Shown piece after piece: positions 43,297 through 52,768 of a stretch of DNA of 64,000 nucleotides. The stretch is from Bradyrhizobium sp. AZCC 2262 (lineage in GTDB: Bacteria > Pseudomonadota > Alphaproteobacteria > Rhizobiales > Xanthobacteraceae). The stretch is from the NCBI RefSeq assembly GCF_036924535.1, contig NZ_JAZHRT010000001.1, positions 1,736,001-1,800,000 of the forward strand, read 5' to 3'. Made by a program: the position numbers and the translations under genes. Each line of letters starts with the position of its first letter. Positions within the stretch are counted from its first letter, which is position 1. The notes under the pieces are model-generated. The model had not been told where the DNA came from, made no database searches, and saw nothing but the letters and a program-made list of their open reading frames with translations.

Positions 43297-44043
43297 TCAT
43301 TCGGCGGGCGTGCCGGCGGCCGCGCGGTGGTCGTTTGTTGCAATTCGCTCTTGGGCGAGCCGGGCTAGGCCCGTGTGCAGAATGGCTGCGACGATGGCGC
43401 CAACGATCGGGGCTGACAGGTACAGCCACGCATCGCTGAAATTGCCGGTCGCCACCATCGGGCCAAGCGCGCGCGCCGGATTGAAGGCGGCGCCGGTGAG
43501 GGGTCCGCCCATGATGATGTTGAAGACCAGGGTCACGCCGATCGCCAGAGGCGCGAGATTGCCGGCGCGGCCTGCAACCGCCGTGCTGAGTACGACAGTG
43601 GACAGGAAAAAGCCGAGCACCGCCTCAATTATGTAGCCGGCCCACGGGGTGACCGTGAGGGTCGTCGCGCCCAATCCGAGGTTGTGCGCAAGGTCAGGCG
43701 TGCCGAGGCTGGTCCCCGCACCGCCTAGCACGGCCCGCAACAAAAGCGCGCCAAGAATACCGCCAGCCAGCTGGCTGACGACGTATCCGGCCGCCTCGCC
43801 GACGCGCATGGCGCCGGCGGCGAGCACGGCGACGGTGACGGAGGGATTGAAGTGGCCCCCTGACACCGTGCCGTAGGCGAAAGCGAAGGCCATGACGGTC
43901 AAACCGTGGGCGAGGGCAACCGCGGCGACACCAGACAGGCCGGCACCGCCACCGACCACGGCAGCGGCGCCGGCGCCGATGAATATCAGCGCGAAGGTGC
44001 CGATGAACTCCGCGAGGAGTTTGGCTGCAATTCGGTTGGACAT
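43297..44043 (-). CDS. Aquaporin (MIP family)
   Basis: 248 residues and six membrane helices. The two pore motifs are NPS at residues 66-68 (GGHFNPSVTVAV; most family members have NPA) and NPA in FNPARALGP near 190. The selectivity residues place it near AqpZ/AqpM-like channels, but not firmly. It starts 109 bp after the catalase gene on the same strand, so the two are likely co-transcribed, which makes peroxide or water flux during oxidative stress a reasonable guess. Confidence 0.9.
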   Translation of the reverse strand: MSNRIAAKLLAEFIGTFALIFIGAGAAAVVGGGAGLSGVAAVALAHGLTVMAFAFAYGTVSGGHFNPSVTVAVLAAGAMRVGEAAGYVVSQLAGGILGALLLRAVLGGAGTSLGTPDLAHNLGLGATTLTVTPWAGYIIEAVLGFFLSTVVLSTAVAGRAGNLAPLAIGVTLVFNIIMGGPLTGAAFNPARALGPMVATGNFSDAWLYLSAPIVGAIVAAILHTGLARLAQERIATNDHRAAAGTPAE

Positions 44044-44152
44044 CGTTAACTCCAGAGATGAGATTGACGGCTCGGCGCGATCAGGCTTCGAAGAACGATT
44101 CGTTGGTTGGGGATGGCTGGCGGCGCAGGCGAGTTGCCGCCAGCCATCGAAC

Positions 44153-45619
44153 CTATTCCGCGGCGATCGTTCGCGGTTTAAAATCGAGGCCCAGCGCCTT
44201 TGCTACGCCGGCCCCGTAGGCCGGATCGGCGCGCGTGCAGTTGTCGACGTGCCGCTGCTTGATCTGCAACTTGGCGTCGCCCATTGCCCGCGCCGTATTT
44301 TCGAACAGCAGCCGCTGCTGTTGCGCGGTCATCTTCCGGAACAAATTTCCCGGCTGTTCCCAATGATCGTCTTCGACGCGGTGGTCCCAATGCGCCGCGT
44401 CCCCTTCGATCGACATTGGCGGCTCGGAAAAATCCGGCTGGTTGTCCCAGAGTCCTGCGCTATTGGGATTGTAAGTGAGCGTTCCGCCCAGATTGCCATC
44501 GGTGCGCATCTTGCCATCGCGGTGATAGCTGAGGAACGGGCACTTGGGGGCATTGACCGGGATATGGTTGAAGTTGATGCCGAGCCGGTAACGCTGCGTG
44601 TCGCCATAGGAGAACAGCCGGCCCTGCAGCATCTTGTCGGGCGAAAAGCCAATGCCGGGCACGATGTTGGCGGGCGAGAAGGCCGCCTGCTCGACTTCCG
44701 CGAAATAGTTGTCCGGGTAACGATTGAGCTCCATCACACCGACCTCGATCAGCGGATAATCCGCTTTCGGCCAGACCTTGGTCACGTCGAAGGGATTATG
44801 CCGATGCGTCTTCGCCTCGGCCTCGGTCATCACCTGAATGAAGAGCTTCCAGCGCGGAAAGTCGCCGGCCTCGATCGCGTTGAGCAGGTCGCGGCCATGG
44901 CTTTCGCGATCCTTGGCGACGAGGGCCTCGGCCTCCGCGTCGGTGAGGTTTGCGATTCTCTGCTGGGTGCGGAAGTGGAACTTGACCCAGACACGTTCAT
45001 TGGCGGTGTTGATCATCGAGAAGGTATGGCTGCCGAAAAGGTGCATGTTGCGGAAACTCTTCGGGATGCCGCGATCGGACATGACGACGGTGACCTGATG
45101 CAGCGCCTCGGGGAGCAGCGTCCAGAAATCCCAATTGTTGTCCGCGCTGCGCAGCCCGGTGCGCGGGTCGCGCTTGATCGCATGATTGAGGTCCGAGAAC
45201 CGCAACGGGTCGCGGAAGAAGAAGACTGGCGTGTTGTTGCCGACAATGTCCCAGTTGCCCTCCTCGGTATAGAACTTGAGGGCGGTGCCGCGAATGTCGC
45301 GTTCTGCGTCGGCCGCGCCGCGCTCACCGGCGACGGTCGAGAAGCGCAGGAACATGGGCGTTTGCTTCCCGATCTCCGAGAAAATCTTCGCCTTGGTGTA
45401 GCGGGTGATGTCGTGGGTCACCGTGAAGGTCCCGTAGGCACCCCAGCCCTTGGCGTGCATGCGCCGCTCCGGGATCACTTCCCGGTCGAAATGCGCCAAC
45501 TTCTCGATCAGCCAGATATCCTGCAGGAGCGCCGGGCCGCGTCGGCCGGCCGTCATGATGTTGGTGTTGTCTGCGACCGGCGCGCCGGTTGCGTTCGTAA
45601 ACAGCTTCTCTGTAGCCAT
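44153..45619 (-). CDS. katA: Monofunctional heme catalase
   Basis: 488-residue clade-3-sized catalase that breaks down hydrogen peroxide. Active-site His55 is in [16 protein letters not shown], the distal Asn is in [16 protein letters not shown], and the heme-ligand Tyr is in [15 protein letters not shown] near residue 340. No signal peptide, so it is cytoplasmic. AGAGGAAC precedes the ATG. The promoter region to its right has element g, which, by its hexamer, faces the other way. Confidence 0.95.
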   Translation of the reverse strand: MATEKLFTNATGAPVADNTNIMTAGRRGPALLQDIWLIEKLAHFDREVIPERRMHAKGWGAYGTFTVTHDITRYTKAKIFSEIGKQTPMFLRFSTVAGERGAADAERDIRGTALKFYTEEGNWDIVGNNTPVFFFRDPLRFSDLNHAIKRDPRTGLRSADNNWDFWTLLPEALHQVTVVMSDRGIPKSFRNMHLFGSHTFSMINTANERVWVKFHFRTQQRIANLTDAEAEALVAKDRESHGRDLLNAIEAGDFPRWKLFIQVMTEAEAKTHRHNPFDVTKVWPKADYPLIEVGVMELNRYPDNYFAEVEQAAFSPANIVPGIGFSPDKMLQGRLFSYGDTQRYRLGINFNHIPVNAPKCPFLSYHRDGKMRTDGNLGGTLTYNPNSAGLWDNQPDFSEPPMSIEGDAAHWDHRVEDDHWEQPGNLFRKMTAQQQRLLFENTARAMGDAKLQIKQRHVDNCTRADPAYGAGVAKALGLDFKPRTIAAE

Positions 45620-45901
45620 GTTCAGTTCCTCTGATGTATTGGATCGCGTACGCTGTTATCGAGCCTGCCTGTTCGGCCGTCTCGAACCGTCGTCTTTTCC
45701 AGCGTCATCTGTTGGCGTGCCTTTGCGAGAACTCGGGCTTGGCAAAAATGTAGCCATCGGCTCGGCAATAGCTTTGGTTCTGGTTGCTGCGATTGTGCCG
45801 GCCTTGCCTCAATCGTCGTGCGATTGCGCTCAGCTTCGGGTCAGGTCCACCGGTAAAGACAGTCTGCGCCAAACCCCAATTCCGGCAGATCAGACCGTAG
45901 A

Positions 45902-45944
45902 ATAAATTCGTATTTAATCGTCAGCTTCGGCCGCCGCGCTATCT
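45902..45944 (+). promoter_or_regulatory. TAAA-N6-TTTA promoter element, site g
   Basis: TAAA (45903) and TTTA (45913) six bases apart, with CTATCT exactly 22 bp on (45939). It faces the small gene at 46012. A leftward reading towards catalase has no matching hexamer. Confidence 0.58.
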
Positions 45945-46011
45945 CTTCCCTATCGCTCAGATGTTGCAACGATTGAGCGTCTATCAACTGCGGCAATGGC
46001 ACAGGACCTTT

Positions 46012-46299
46012 ATGACCTCTTTCCATCAATTCAACATTCTCGCGGTATCGCGCAACGAGGGCCTACATCCGAAACTCCGGGACTTACTTGAGCGTGCGGC
46101 CGCCGCTCCGTTTTCAGAGGTCTCCATGCGCCCGGATGGGCTGATCCAGGCCGGACCAAGTCCGGATTCGGAAGTCGTCTCATCGCCGGGCAAGGTGACG
46201 CCGTTTTCGCGAGAGCCGGCTCGCACCGTCGTTGCTGCGTTCAAACCAGAACCGCCGAGGCTATCGGCGGTAAGTCCGAAGCGAGACCGCATCGCCTAG
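46012..46299 (+). CDS. Hypothetical small protein behind promoter element g
   Basis: 95 residues: MTSFHQFNILAVSRNEGLHP, then a helical segment LRDLLERAAAAPFSEV and a polar Ser/Pro-rich tail. No signal peptide. No family recognised. Support comes mainly from AGGACC before the ATG and from promoter element g, whose hexamer lies 68 bp upstream. A minus-strand frame overlaps it and is equally long but lacks a promoter. Confidence 0.42.
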   Translation: MTSFHQFNILAVSRNEGLHPKLRDLLERAAAAPFSEVSMRPDGLIQAGPSPDSEVVSSPGKVTPFSREPARTVVAAFKPEPPRLSAVSPKRDRIA

Positions 46300-46793
46300 T
46301 CATGCCGGCTTGATCAACCGGGCCGTTGATCTGGCCATTACGCCCACCGGCGGGCAGTGGCTGATCCTGGACAACGTCCACCTCGCGGTGGTGCGTGACA
46401 CGGACATGATTGGATCCATCCCAAAAATTCGTGCTGGACAAGGACGGCGCGCGGCGCTTCGTCCCGCGAGGTCGAGCCGGGCAGGCGCCAAGCGCCGGCC
46501 AAACGAGCCCGGCGCAATTCGTCCGTCCTGCTTAAGGGCCTGGCTATCGTCGAACGGACTCGATCCGCTGCTCAGCTTGGCGTTTCTATGCTGCTTAAAG
46601 CAAATTTTGTCCACGGCGCCAGCGCGAAATCGCCGACATTCCCACTCGACACTTTAAACATCTAGCGGCTCTAATTGATCGAACCCCGGCCCGCGAACGG
46701 CTTCGAAATGCGAAAGGCCGATCCCGGACTGGGTTCACACCGAAGGTGCAAGCCGTTGGGGTGAACGCATCCCGAACGTCACGAGTGCTAACC
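46300..46793. other. Intergenic stretch
   Basis: 490 bp between the hypothetical gene and the end of the sulfite oxidase gene. No gene or structured element is convincing. Confidence 0.4.
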
Positions 46794-47906
46794 TCAGGAC
46801 TCGTCTATGAACACTTCGATTGGGAGAGGGTGGTTGATCACATAGGTGCCGTAGTTCCGGTCGTGCTTATCAGGTTGGACCACGCCGGCCGCATCCCAGG
46901 CTCGCGACAGCAGCGTGTATTGCCCCGGCTCTTGCGGTGTCATCCACTCGAGTTTCCAACGTCGCCATGCATGTCGTCGTACAGGGTCTACGAATTCTGC
47001 CCGGGTCCAGGTCCGGCCACCGTCGGTGCTCACCTCAATCTCCGTCACATCCGTTTCACCCGCCCATGCGGCACCGGAAATCGTGTAGATCCGGTTTGGA
47101 GCGAGCGTTTCACAAACACGTGGTCGCGCAATTTGGGATTTGAGCTGCATTTCTCCTAGCGGGCGCCGAACGGGCTTTCCGTCCATCATGACCCAGTAGG
47201 CATAGTCCGTCGTCTGCCAATAGCCGTGAAACGGCTCGCGTACGGCCTGGATACCCGTCAGCCACTTGACGGACGCCATTCCATAGTGTCCGGGGACGAT
47301 CGCGCGGACTGGAAATCCGTGATCCCGCGGAAGCTGGCGCCCGTTCATCTGGTAGGCGATCAGGACTTCCGACCGGAGTGCCTTGGCCCGGGGTAGGCTC
47401 CAAGCATATGATATCGGTATGGGAGGCATGGGCTCTTCTTTCGGCATCCCGCGATCCGCACCCTCGAGCACGATCTCGCACGCATCTTCAGCCAGACCGG
47501 CGCGCTCCAGCAACGCTCGCAGGGGCACACCGGTCCATTCTGCATTGCTGACCGCTCCGAGTTCCCACTGTGCCCCTTGCACCTGGGGGACGAGAAAGAC
47601 CCGACTGTTGCCTGCGCATTCCAAAGTCGCGACGCGGGTCTCAGATGGCATGCTGCGCAACTCTTCGTAACTTAGCGCGAGCGGACTCCTGACGGCGCCG
47701 TCGATGCGCAGCTGATAGGAAGCGCGGTCGAGGGCCGGTATCGGAAAATGACTGCGGATGTAAAATAGTTCTGTCGGAGTAAGATAGGAGTCGATCCGGT
47801 CGAAGGGAGCTTCGAGATTCTTCGGCTCTTTCTGCCGGATGGTGAGACCCACCGAAAAGAACTGATGTGTGTTGTCGACGTAATTGGTTTTCGAACCTTC
47901 CATCAT
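46794..47906 (-). CDS. Sulfite-oxidase-family molybdoenzyme, no export signal
   Basis: 370 residues. The molybdopterin domain has its metal-ligand cysteine C97 in ATLECAGNSR and ends near 245; the dimerisation domain (VTEIEVSTDGGRTWTRAEF) completes the fold. It lacks a Tat or Sec signal and a heme b5 domain, so it resembles plant-type or cytoplasmic enzymes. It oxidises sulfite or a related substrate; the electron acceptor is not clear. It follows the DUF202 gene by 6 bp, one transcription unit. AGGAGAGA precedes the ATG. Confidence 0.88.
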   Translation of the reverse strand: MMEGSKTNYVDNTHQFFSVGLTIRQKEPKNLEAPFDRIDSYLTPTELFYIRSHFPIPALDRASYQLRIDGAVRSPLALSYEELRSMPSETRVATLECAGNSRVFLVPQVQGAQWELGAVSNAEWTGVPLRALLERAGLAEDACEIVLEGADRGMPKEEPMPPIPISYAWSLPRAKALRSEVLIAYQMNGRQLPRDHGFPVRAIVPGHYGMASVKWLTGIQAVREPFHGYWQTTDYAYWVMMDGKPVRRPLGEMQLKSQIARPRVCETLAPNRIYTISGAAWAGETDVTEIEVSTDGGRTWTRAEFVDPVRRHAWRRWKLEWMTPQEPGQYTLLSRAWDAAGVVQPDKHDRNYGTYVINHPLPIEVFIDES

Positions 47907-47912
47907 TCTCTC

Positions 47913-48356
47913 CTATTTGCCGGGCGCGACGCCGGCGAACGTGGCGTGCAACGCGTGCAGCGGTTCTGTCAGGAACAAGGTCAGGTAGATCGTCATGGCG
48001 ATGCCGAGCAGCGCCAGGAAACTGGCCACGAGAACGCCTTGCTTGGAGAGAGAGCGGTCCGCGAACCGATCGCGGTTCAATTCGCCAACTAGTCGCATAA
48101 AGCGTCGTGCGGAAAACAGGTTCACGATTGCACCGATCGCAATCAGCGCCGCTCCAAACCAAACTGAGAATTCGTGCGACTGACCGGCAGGGAGCTGTTG
48201 CGGTAGGTAGGGCATACTCCCGAAAATTCCAAAACGGGCTACCACAAACCCGAAGCCCATCAGTGAGATACCTGTGCGAATCCAGGCGAGAAATGTTCGC
48301 TCTTCCGCGAGATAGTCGCGCAATTCAGCTGCTGGCTTTGCGGGAGGGATGCCCAT
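47913..48356 (-). CDS. DUF202 membrane protein
   Basis: 147 residues. The DUF202 signature is LAEERTFLAWIRTGISLMGFGFVVARFG (two parts, about 15-42), followed by helices at about 68-88 and 112-135. The start MGIPPAKPAAEL is the likely one; an in-frame ATG at 48395 would add 13 residues. Function unknown. Being co-transcribed with sulfite oxidase, it might anchor or feed that enzyme, but nothing in the sequence proves it. Confidence 0.82.
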   Translation of the reverse strand: MGIPPAKPAAELRDYLAEERTFLAWIRTGISLMGFGFVVARFGIFGSMPYLPQQLPAGQSHEFSVWFGAALIAIGAIVNLFSARRFMRLVGELNRDRFADRSLSKQGVLVASFLALLGIAMTIYLTLFLTEPLHALHATFAGVAPGK

Positions 48357-48511
48357 TTCGTCGTTACCATTACAGGCGAGTATGTTGGCGACCATCGGCC
48401 AATGCGGCCGTCTACGCTTGATGTAGTCGGCGCTCCGGAAACGAGCGCCACAAGAAGAAGTCGGGCCGACGGATTTTCACCTCCGGCCCGACCGCTCGCG
48501 ACGCGGATCGA

Positions 48512-48721
48512 TCAGTAGACCGTCGCGGGTTCGCAAGGCGGAACGGTCCACGGCTCGCTGGCAAATGCGCCCACGGCTGGAGCCCGAACGCAACCAGCGC
48601 CGTCAACGGTCGTTGCAGTGGTGTGCTGTCGCACAGCGGCGCGGTGCTCGCGAGCCATAGCAGGAGCTGCGACCAGGGCCGTGGCGATCAATGCCGCCGA
48701 TACAAGCTTGAACTTCGTCAT
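48512..48721 (-). CDS. Small exported protein behind promoter element h
   Basis: 69 residues, signal peptide MTKFKLVSAALIATALVAAP with cleavage at AMARE. The mature part is short (about 45 residues) with EHRAAVRQHTT, two cysteines and a Pro-rich end. Same size class as the other small exported proteins here; no family name. Promoter element h lies 57-99 bp upstream. Confidence 0.68.
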   Translation of the reverse strand: MTKFKLVSAALIATALVAAPAMAREHRAAVRQHTTATTVDGAGCVRAPAVGAFASEPWTVPPCEPATVY

Positions 48722-48777
48722 TCGATTTCTCCATTGGATTGTGAAGCGCCCAACATCGTGTGGCCTTCGTCTGGCTG

Positions 48778-48820
48778 ACATAGGGCCAGGGTTCGCCAAC
48801 ACCACTAAATTACAATTTAG
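48778..48820 (-). promoter_or_regulatory. TAAA-N6-TTTA promoter element, site h
   Basis: Perfect palindrome CTAAATT-GT-AATTTAG (48805-48820) followed on the minus strand by TGG, with CTATGT 22 bp on (48783-48778). Target is the gene starting at 48721. Confidence 0.68.
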
Positions 48821-48878
48821 AACCGGCTGCGCGTAATGCCTCATTCGATCGCTCGACAGTCAGAACCAAATCAGAACC

Positions 48879-48921
48879 CTAAATTGGTTTTTAATTGAGA
48901 GCCCAATGTGTGGCGTGCATG
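48879..48921 (+). promoter_or_regulatory. TAAA-N6-TTTA promoter element, site i (weak hexamer)
   Basis: CTAAA-TTGGTT-TTTAA on the plus strand, 60 bp from site h and pointing away from it, towards DUF305 and the RND pump. The expected CTAnnT hexamer is only TGCATG here, so this is the least certain member. Confidence 0.4.
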
Positions 48922-49055
48922 TTCGGGAGGCTCAGGGGGCTCATTGGGGCTGTCGGGAGTTCGGTCGGGCGACCCCTCCAAAGATATCGGGGAAACGCAA
49001 AGGCTGGGCCGTGGAAATCCACGCAGGCAACGTCTGACTACGCTTGGAGGTAGAG

Positions 49056-49562
49056 ATGGTTCTGTTTTCGCACGCCTTTATCCGCAAACGCGTGATCTCG
49101 CTGGCGACCTCGGCGTCGGTCGCGGCGACGTCGTTCGTGCTGGCGCAGGGTCCGACGAGGACTCACCACGTCCGTGGCGGAGCCCAGTATGCGGCGGATC
49201 AGCAAGAGCATTCGCACGGACAAGTGATTCCGTTGGCGAACGCTGCCGCCATGCAGAAGATGACGGCGGACATGGCGATCAAGCCGATCGGCGATATCGA
49301 TCGTGATTTCGTCGAGATGATGCCACACCAGGGCGTGATCTACATGGCGAAGGCCAAGCTCAACTACGGCAGTAACGAGCAATTTCGCCGGGTGGCTGAG
49401 CGTATCGCAGCGACGCAGCAGCCAGAGATCACGTTAATGCAAGATGCTGTGAGTGACGGGAAGTCGTCCGTGGCGCAATTGCCAGAGCAATCCCGAGCAG
49501 CTCTCTGCACCTTGGGCCCGATTGGCGGTTCGGTCGACCATGGCGGAATGAATCGTCTCTAA
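49056..49562 (+). CDS. DUF305-family exported protein
   Basis: 168 residues with an N-terminal hydrophobic leader (about 10-30). The DUF305 core runs from about 78: DIDRDFVEMMPHQGVIYMAKAKLNYG. The family usually reads MMxPHHQGAIxMA; one His of the pair is missing, which may affect metal binding. DUF305 proteins are often copper-related. GGAGG lies 5 bp before the ATG. It precedes the RND pump by 23 bp, and thus is the likely first gene of that operon. Confidence 0.8.
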   Translation: MVLFSHAFIRKRVISLATSASVAATSFVLAQGPTRTHHVRGGAQYAADQQEHSHGQVIPLANAAAMQKMTADMAIKPIGDIDRDFVEMMPHQGVIYMAKAKLNYGSNEQFRRVAERIAATQQPEITLMQDAVSDGKSSVAQLPEQSRAALCTLGPIGGSVDHGGMNRL

Positions 49563-49585
49563 TGAGCGCACAGCAGGGATAAATC

Positions 49586-52500
49586 ATGGGCATTGTTCGA
49601 TTTGCGCTACGATTTCCGCACACGTTTTATGTAGTCGCAGCCCTGATCCTGTTTCTGGGCGTCGCCGCCATCCGGTCGATGCCGACGGATATTTTTCCGG
49701 AAATTCGAATACCGGTGGTCACGGTGATCTGGCAGTACACCGGTTTGACCACGCCGGAGATGGAACAGCGCGTCACCACCTACAGTCAATATTCCATCAG
49801 CGCGAACGTCAACGGCATCAAGAATATGGAAGCGCAGACCCTCAATGGTCTGTCGATTCAGAAGATCTACTTCCAGCCCGACGTGAACCTCGACCTCGCT
49901 ATCGCGCAGATCGTGTCCGCGACGAATTCGATTCGCGCGCTGATGCCGCCCGGGATCGAGCCGCCCATCGTTGTACAGTTCAATGCGTCCAGTGTTCCCG
50001 TGTTGCAGCTCAGTCTTAATTCGGACAGCCTGAACGAGCAGCAGCTCTATGATTTCGGTATTTACCGCGTTCGCCAGGATCTGGCGCCGGTTCCGGGCGT
50101 CACGCTGCCGACGCCGGCCGGTGGCAAGTATCGGCAGATCATGGTTGATATCGACCCGGACAAGCTGCTGTCCCGGGGCTTGACGCCGCTTGATATCGTG
50201 AATGCGGTCAATACCCAGAACCTGACGCTGCCTTCGGGAACGGCGAAGATCGGAGACGTCCAGTATACGGTGAGGACCAACGCGACGCCGGCGACGATCG
50301 AGGATCTCAACAAGATGCCCGTCAAGTTTGCCAACGGCGCCACCATCCTGTTGAAGGACGTGGCGCAAGTACGCGACGGCTCGCTGGTGCAGCAGAACAT
50401 CGTGCGCGAGGACGGCCACCGCTCGGTATTGCTCAGCATCATCAAGAATGGCAATGCCTCCACGCTGGCGGTCGTCAACGGCGTGAAGCAGGCCCTGCAG
50501 TCGATCCGCGCCGCCGCGCCGGCCGGGCTCAAGATCAACGAACTGTTCGACCAGTCGGTATTCGTGACAAATTCCGTCAATGGCGTGCTGCGCGAGGGCG
50601 CCATCGCCGCGGGCCTCACCGCGCTGATGATTCTGATCTTCCTGGGCTCCTGGCGATCGACGCTGGTGGTGATGATTTCGATTCCGCTAGCGATCCTGTC
50701 GTCGCTCATCGTGCTGTACTTTCTCGGCGAGACACTGAACACCATGACGCTCGGCGGCCTTGCGCTCGCGGTTGGCATACTGGTCGACGACTCGACCGTG
50801 ACCATCGAGAACACGCACCGCTTGTGGACCGAAGAACACATGCCGCTTTCCGAGGCGACGTTGCACGGCGCCGCCGAGATCGCGGTGCCGACGCTGGTTT
50901 CCACGCTCGCCATCAGTTGCGTGTTCACGTCGGTGGTGTTTCTCGACGGACCGGCCAAGTACCTGTTCACGCCACTTGGTCTTGCTGTCGTATTTGCGAT
51001 GCTGGCTTCCTACTTGTTGTCGCGGACCCTGACTCCGATCACGATCGGCTTGCTGCTCAAGAATGAGCGTCATGGTACGGACGATGGGACCCCGCCAGGC
51101 TTCTTCTCGCGGATGACCGCCGCATTCAACCGCGGCTTCGAACGGCTGCGTGGGGGATACCTGAAAGTCCTCACGCTGCTGTTGCGCAGGCGGGCCATCG
51201 TACCTGTTGTCGCCGTGTTGATACTCGGCCTCGGCGCCACGATGCTCGTGTTCGTTGGGCGGGACTTTTTCCCGCTGATCGACGGTGGCCAGATCCAGCT
51301 TCACGTTCGGGCTCCCGCCGGGACCCGTATCGAAAGCACCGAGGCGACATTCCAGAAGGTCGAGGACAAGATCCGTGAAGTCATTCCAGAACAGGACCGC
51401 GGCCTCATTATCGACAATATCGGTTTGCCGGCGCGGGCCTACAATCTGGCATTCGCGGATGGCTCCACGATCGGAATCAATGACGGTGTCATCCAGGTCC
51501 AGCTGAAGGAAGGCCACAGGCCGACCGCCGAATATGTCAAGAAGTTGCGTCAGGTGCTGCCCGCCGCATTTCCCGAAAACACGTTCTATTTCCAGGCGGC
51601 TGACATCGTGACACAGATCCTGAACTTCGGATTGCCGGCGCAGATCGACGTTCGGACCGTGGGCACCGACCACAACAACCTTTCGATTGCAAAGGAGCTT
51701 CAGCAACGTCTCGCTGCGATCCCTGGAATCGTCGACGCGCATCTGCAGCAGGAAGTCGATGGTCCGGCGTTCTACGCCGAAATCGATCGCACCCGGGCTG
51801 CTCAGCTCGGCCTCAATGCCAGCACCATAGCCACGAACATCAATGTCAGCCTGAGTTCGTCGGTGCAGGTGTCGCCCAATTTCTGGACCGATCTGAGTTC
51901 GGGGATTCCGTATTATCTGGCCGTGCAAACACCGGAACGCCTCGTCAACTCGCTGAATGCGCTCGGAAACACGCCGGTTTCCACCTCATTGGCGGCGAGC
52001 GGCCAAACCGTCCCCGGCGTGCTTAGCAATGTCGCGACGTTCAACCGCGACAAGGTCGCCACGAACTCGAACCAGACCAATATCCAGCCGGTCTTCGATG
52101 TGTATGCCAGCGTACAGGGCCGCGATCTCGGCGCCGTCGCAGCCGACATCAACAAGGTTACGAAGGAGCTGCGGCAGAAGCTGAAACCGGGCAACTCAAT
52201 TCAGGTCGTTGGTCAGATACAGAGTATGAACGACTCGTTTCGGAATCTCGGCATCGGGCTGCTATTCGCCGCCGTCTTCGTCTATCTGCTGATGGTCGTG
52301 AACTACCAGACGTTCGGCGATCCTTTCGTCGTGATCCTGGCCCTGCCGGCGACGCTTTGCGGCATCGTCACAATGTTGTTCATCACCGGCACCACGTTGA
52401 ACGTGCCGTCGCTGATGGGCGCGATCATGGCGGTCGGCGTCGCTTCAGCGAACTCGATTTTGCTCGTGACTTTTGCGCGCGAACAGCAGCTGAAAGGCCA

Positions 52501-52768
52501 CTCCGCCTTTGAGGCCGCGCTGAGCGCCGGCCACACCCGAATCCGTCCCGTGCTGATGACTGCCGCTGCGATGATCGTCGGCATGATCCCGATGGCGATT
52601 GGCGGTGCCGGTGAGGAGCAAAATGCTGCGCTCGCACGAGCCGTCATCGGCGGCCTGCTGTTCGCGACCCCGACGACGTTACTGATCGTGCCTTACCTGT
52701 TCGCCATGCTGCGCAAAGGCAACGACGGAAAGCCGCACCATGGCGTTTTCGAGGAGGTTCCGGTATGA
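49586..52768 (+). CDS. RND-family efflux pump, inner-membrane unit
   Basis: 1060 residues, the full length of an AcrB/MdtB-type proton-driven pump. The N-terminal helix (about 10-30) is followed by the porter domain; the proton-relay aspartate pair is in GLALAVGILVDDSTVTIENT near 402, and the second half repeats the layout (TM7-12 from about 535). PTDIFPEIRIPVVTVIWQYTG is a typical HAE-family start. It comes before its adaptor, reverse of the usual order, and overlaps it by four bases (ATGA). No outer-membrane channel gene follows; it may borrow the OprM-type channel at 41718. Confidence 0.94.
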   Translation: MGIVRFALRFPHTFYVVAALILFLGVAAIRSMPTDIFPEIRIPVVTVIWQYTGLTTPEMEQRVTTYSQYSISANVNGIKNMEAQTLNGLSIQKIYFQPDVNLDLAIAQIVSATNSIRALMPPGIEPPIVVQFNASSVPVLQLSLNSDSLNEQQLYDFGIYRVRQDLAPVPGVTLPTPAGGKYRQIMVDIDPDKLLSRGLTPLDIVNAVNTQNLTLPSGTAKIGDVQYTVRTNATPATIEDLNKMPVKFANGATILLKDVAQVRDGSLVQQNIVREDGHRSVLLSIIKNGNASTLAVVNGVKQALQSIRAAAPAGLKINELFDQSVFVTNSVNGVLREGAIAAGLTALMILIFLGSWRSTLVVMISIPLAILSSLIVLYFLGETLNTMTLGGLALAVGILVDDSTVTIENTHRLWTEEHMPLSEATLHGAAEIAVPTLVSTLAISCVFTSVVFLDGPAKYLFTPLGLAVVFAMLASYLLSRTLTPITIGLLLKNERHGTDDGTPPGFFSRMTAAFNRGFERLRGGYLKVLTLLLRRRAIVPVVAVLILGLGATMLVFVGRDFFPLIDGGQIQLHVRAPAGTRIESTEATFQKVEDKIREVIPEQDRGLIIDNIGLPARAYNLAFADGSTIGINDGVIQVQLKEGHRPTAEYVKKLRQVLPAAFPENTFYFQAADIVTQILNFGLPAQIDVRTVGTDHNNLSIAKELQQRLAAIPGIVDAHLQQEVDGPAFYAEIDRTRAAQLGLNASTIATNINVSLSSSVQVSPNFWTDLSSGIPYYLAVQTPERLVNSLNALGNTPVSTSLAASGQTVPGVLSNVATFNRDKVATNSNQTNIQPVFDVYASVQGRDLGAVAADINKVTKELRQKLKPGNSIQVVGQIQSMNDSFRNLGIGLLFAAVFVYLLMVVNYQTFGDPFVVILALPATLCGIVTMLFITGTTLNVPSLMGAIMAVGVASANSILLVTFAREQQLKGHSAFEAALSAGHTRIRPVLMTAAAMIVGMIPMAIGGAGEEQNAALARAVIGGLLFATPTTLLIVPYLFAMLRKGNDGKPHHGVFEEVPV

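Noticed and set aside
46026..46292. Minus-strand 88-codon frame opposite the small gene at 46012
   Set aside because: No promoter or ribosome site, whereas the plus frame has element g and AGGACC.
50687..51928. Large minus-strand frames opposite the RND pump
   Set aside because: The pump frame is complete and conserved; the opposite frames show only His/Arg/Gln-rich shadow composition.
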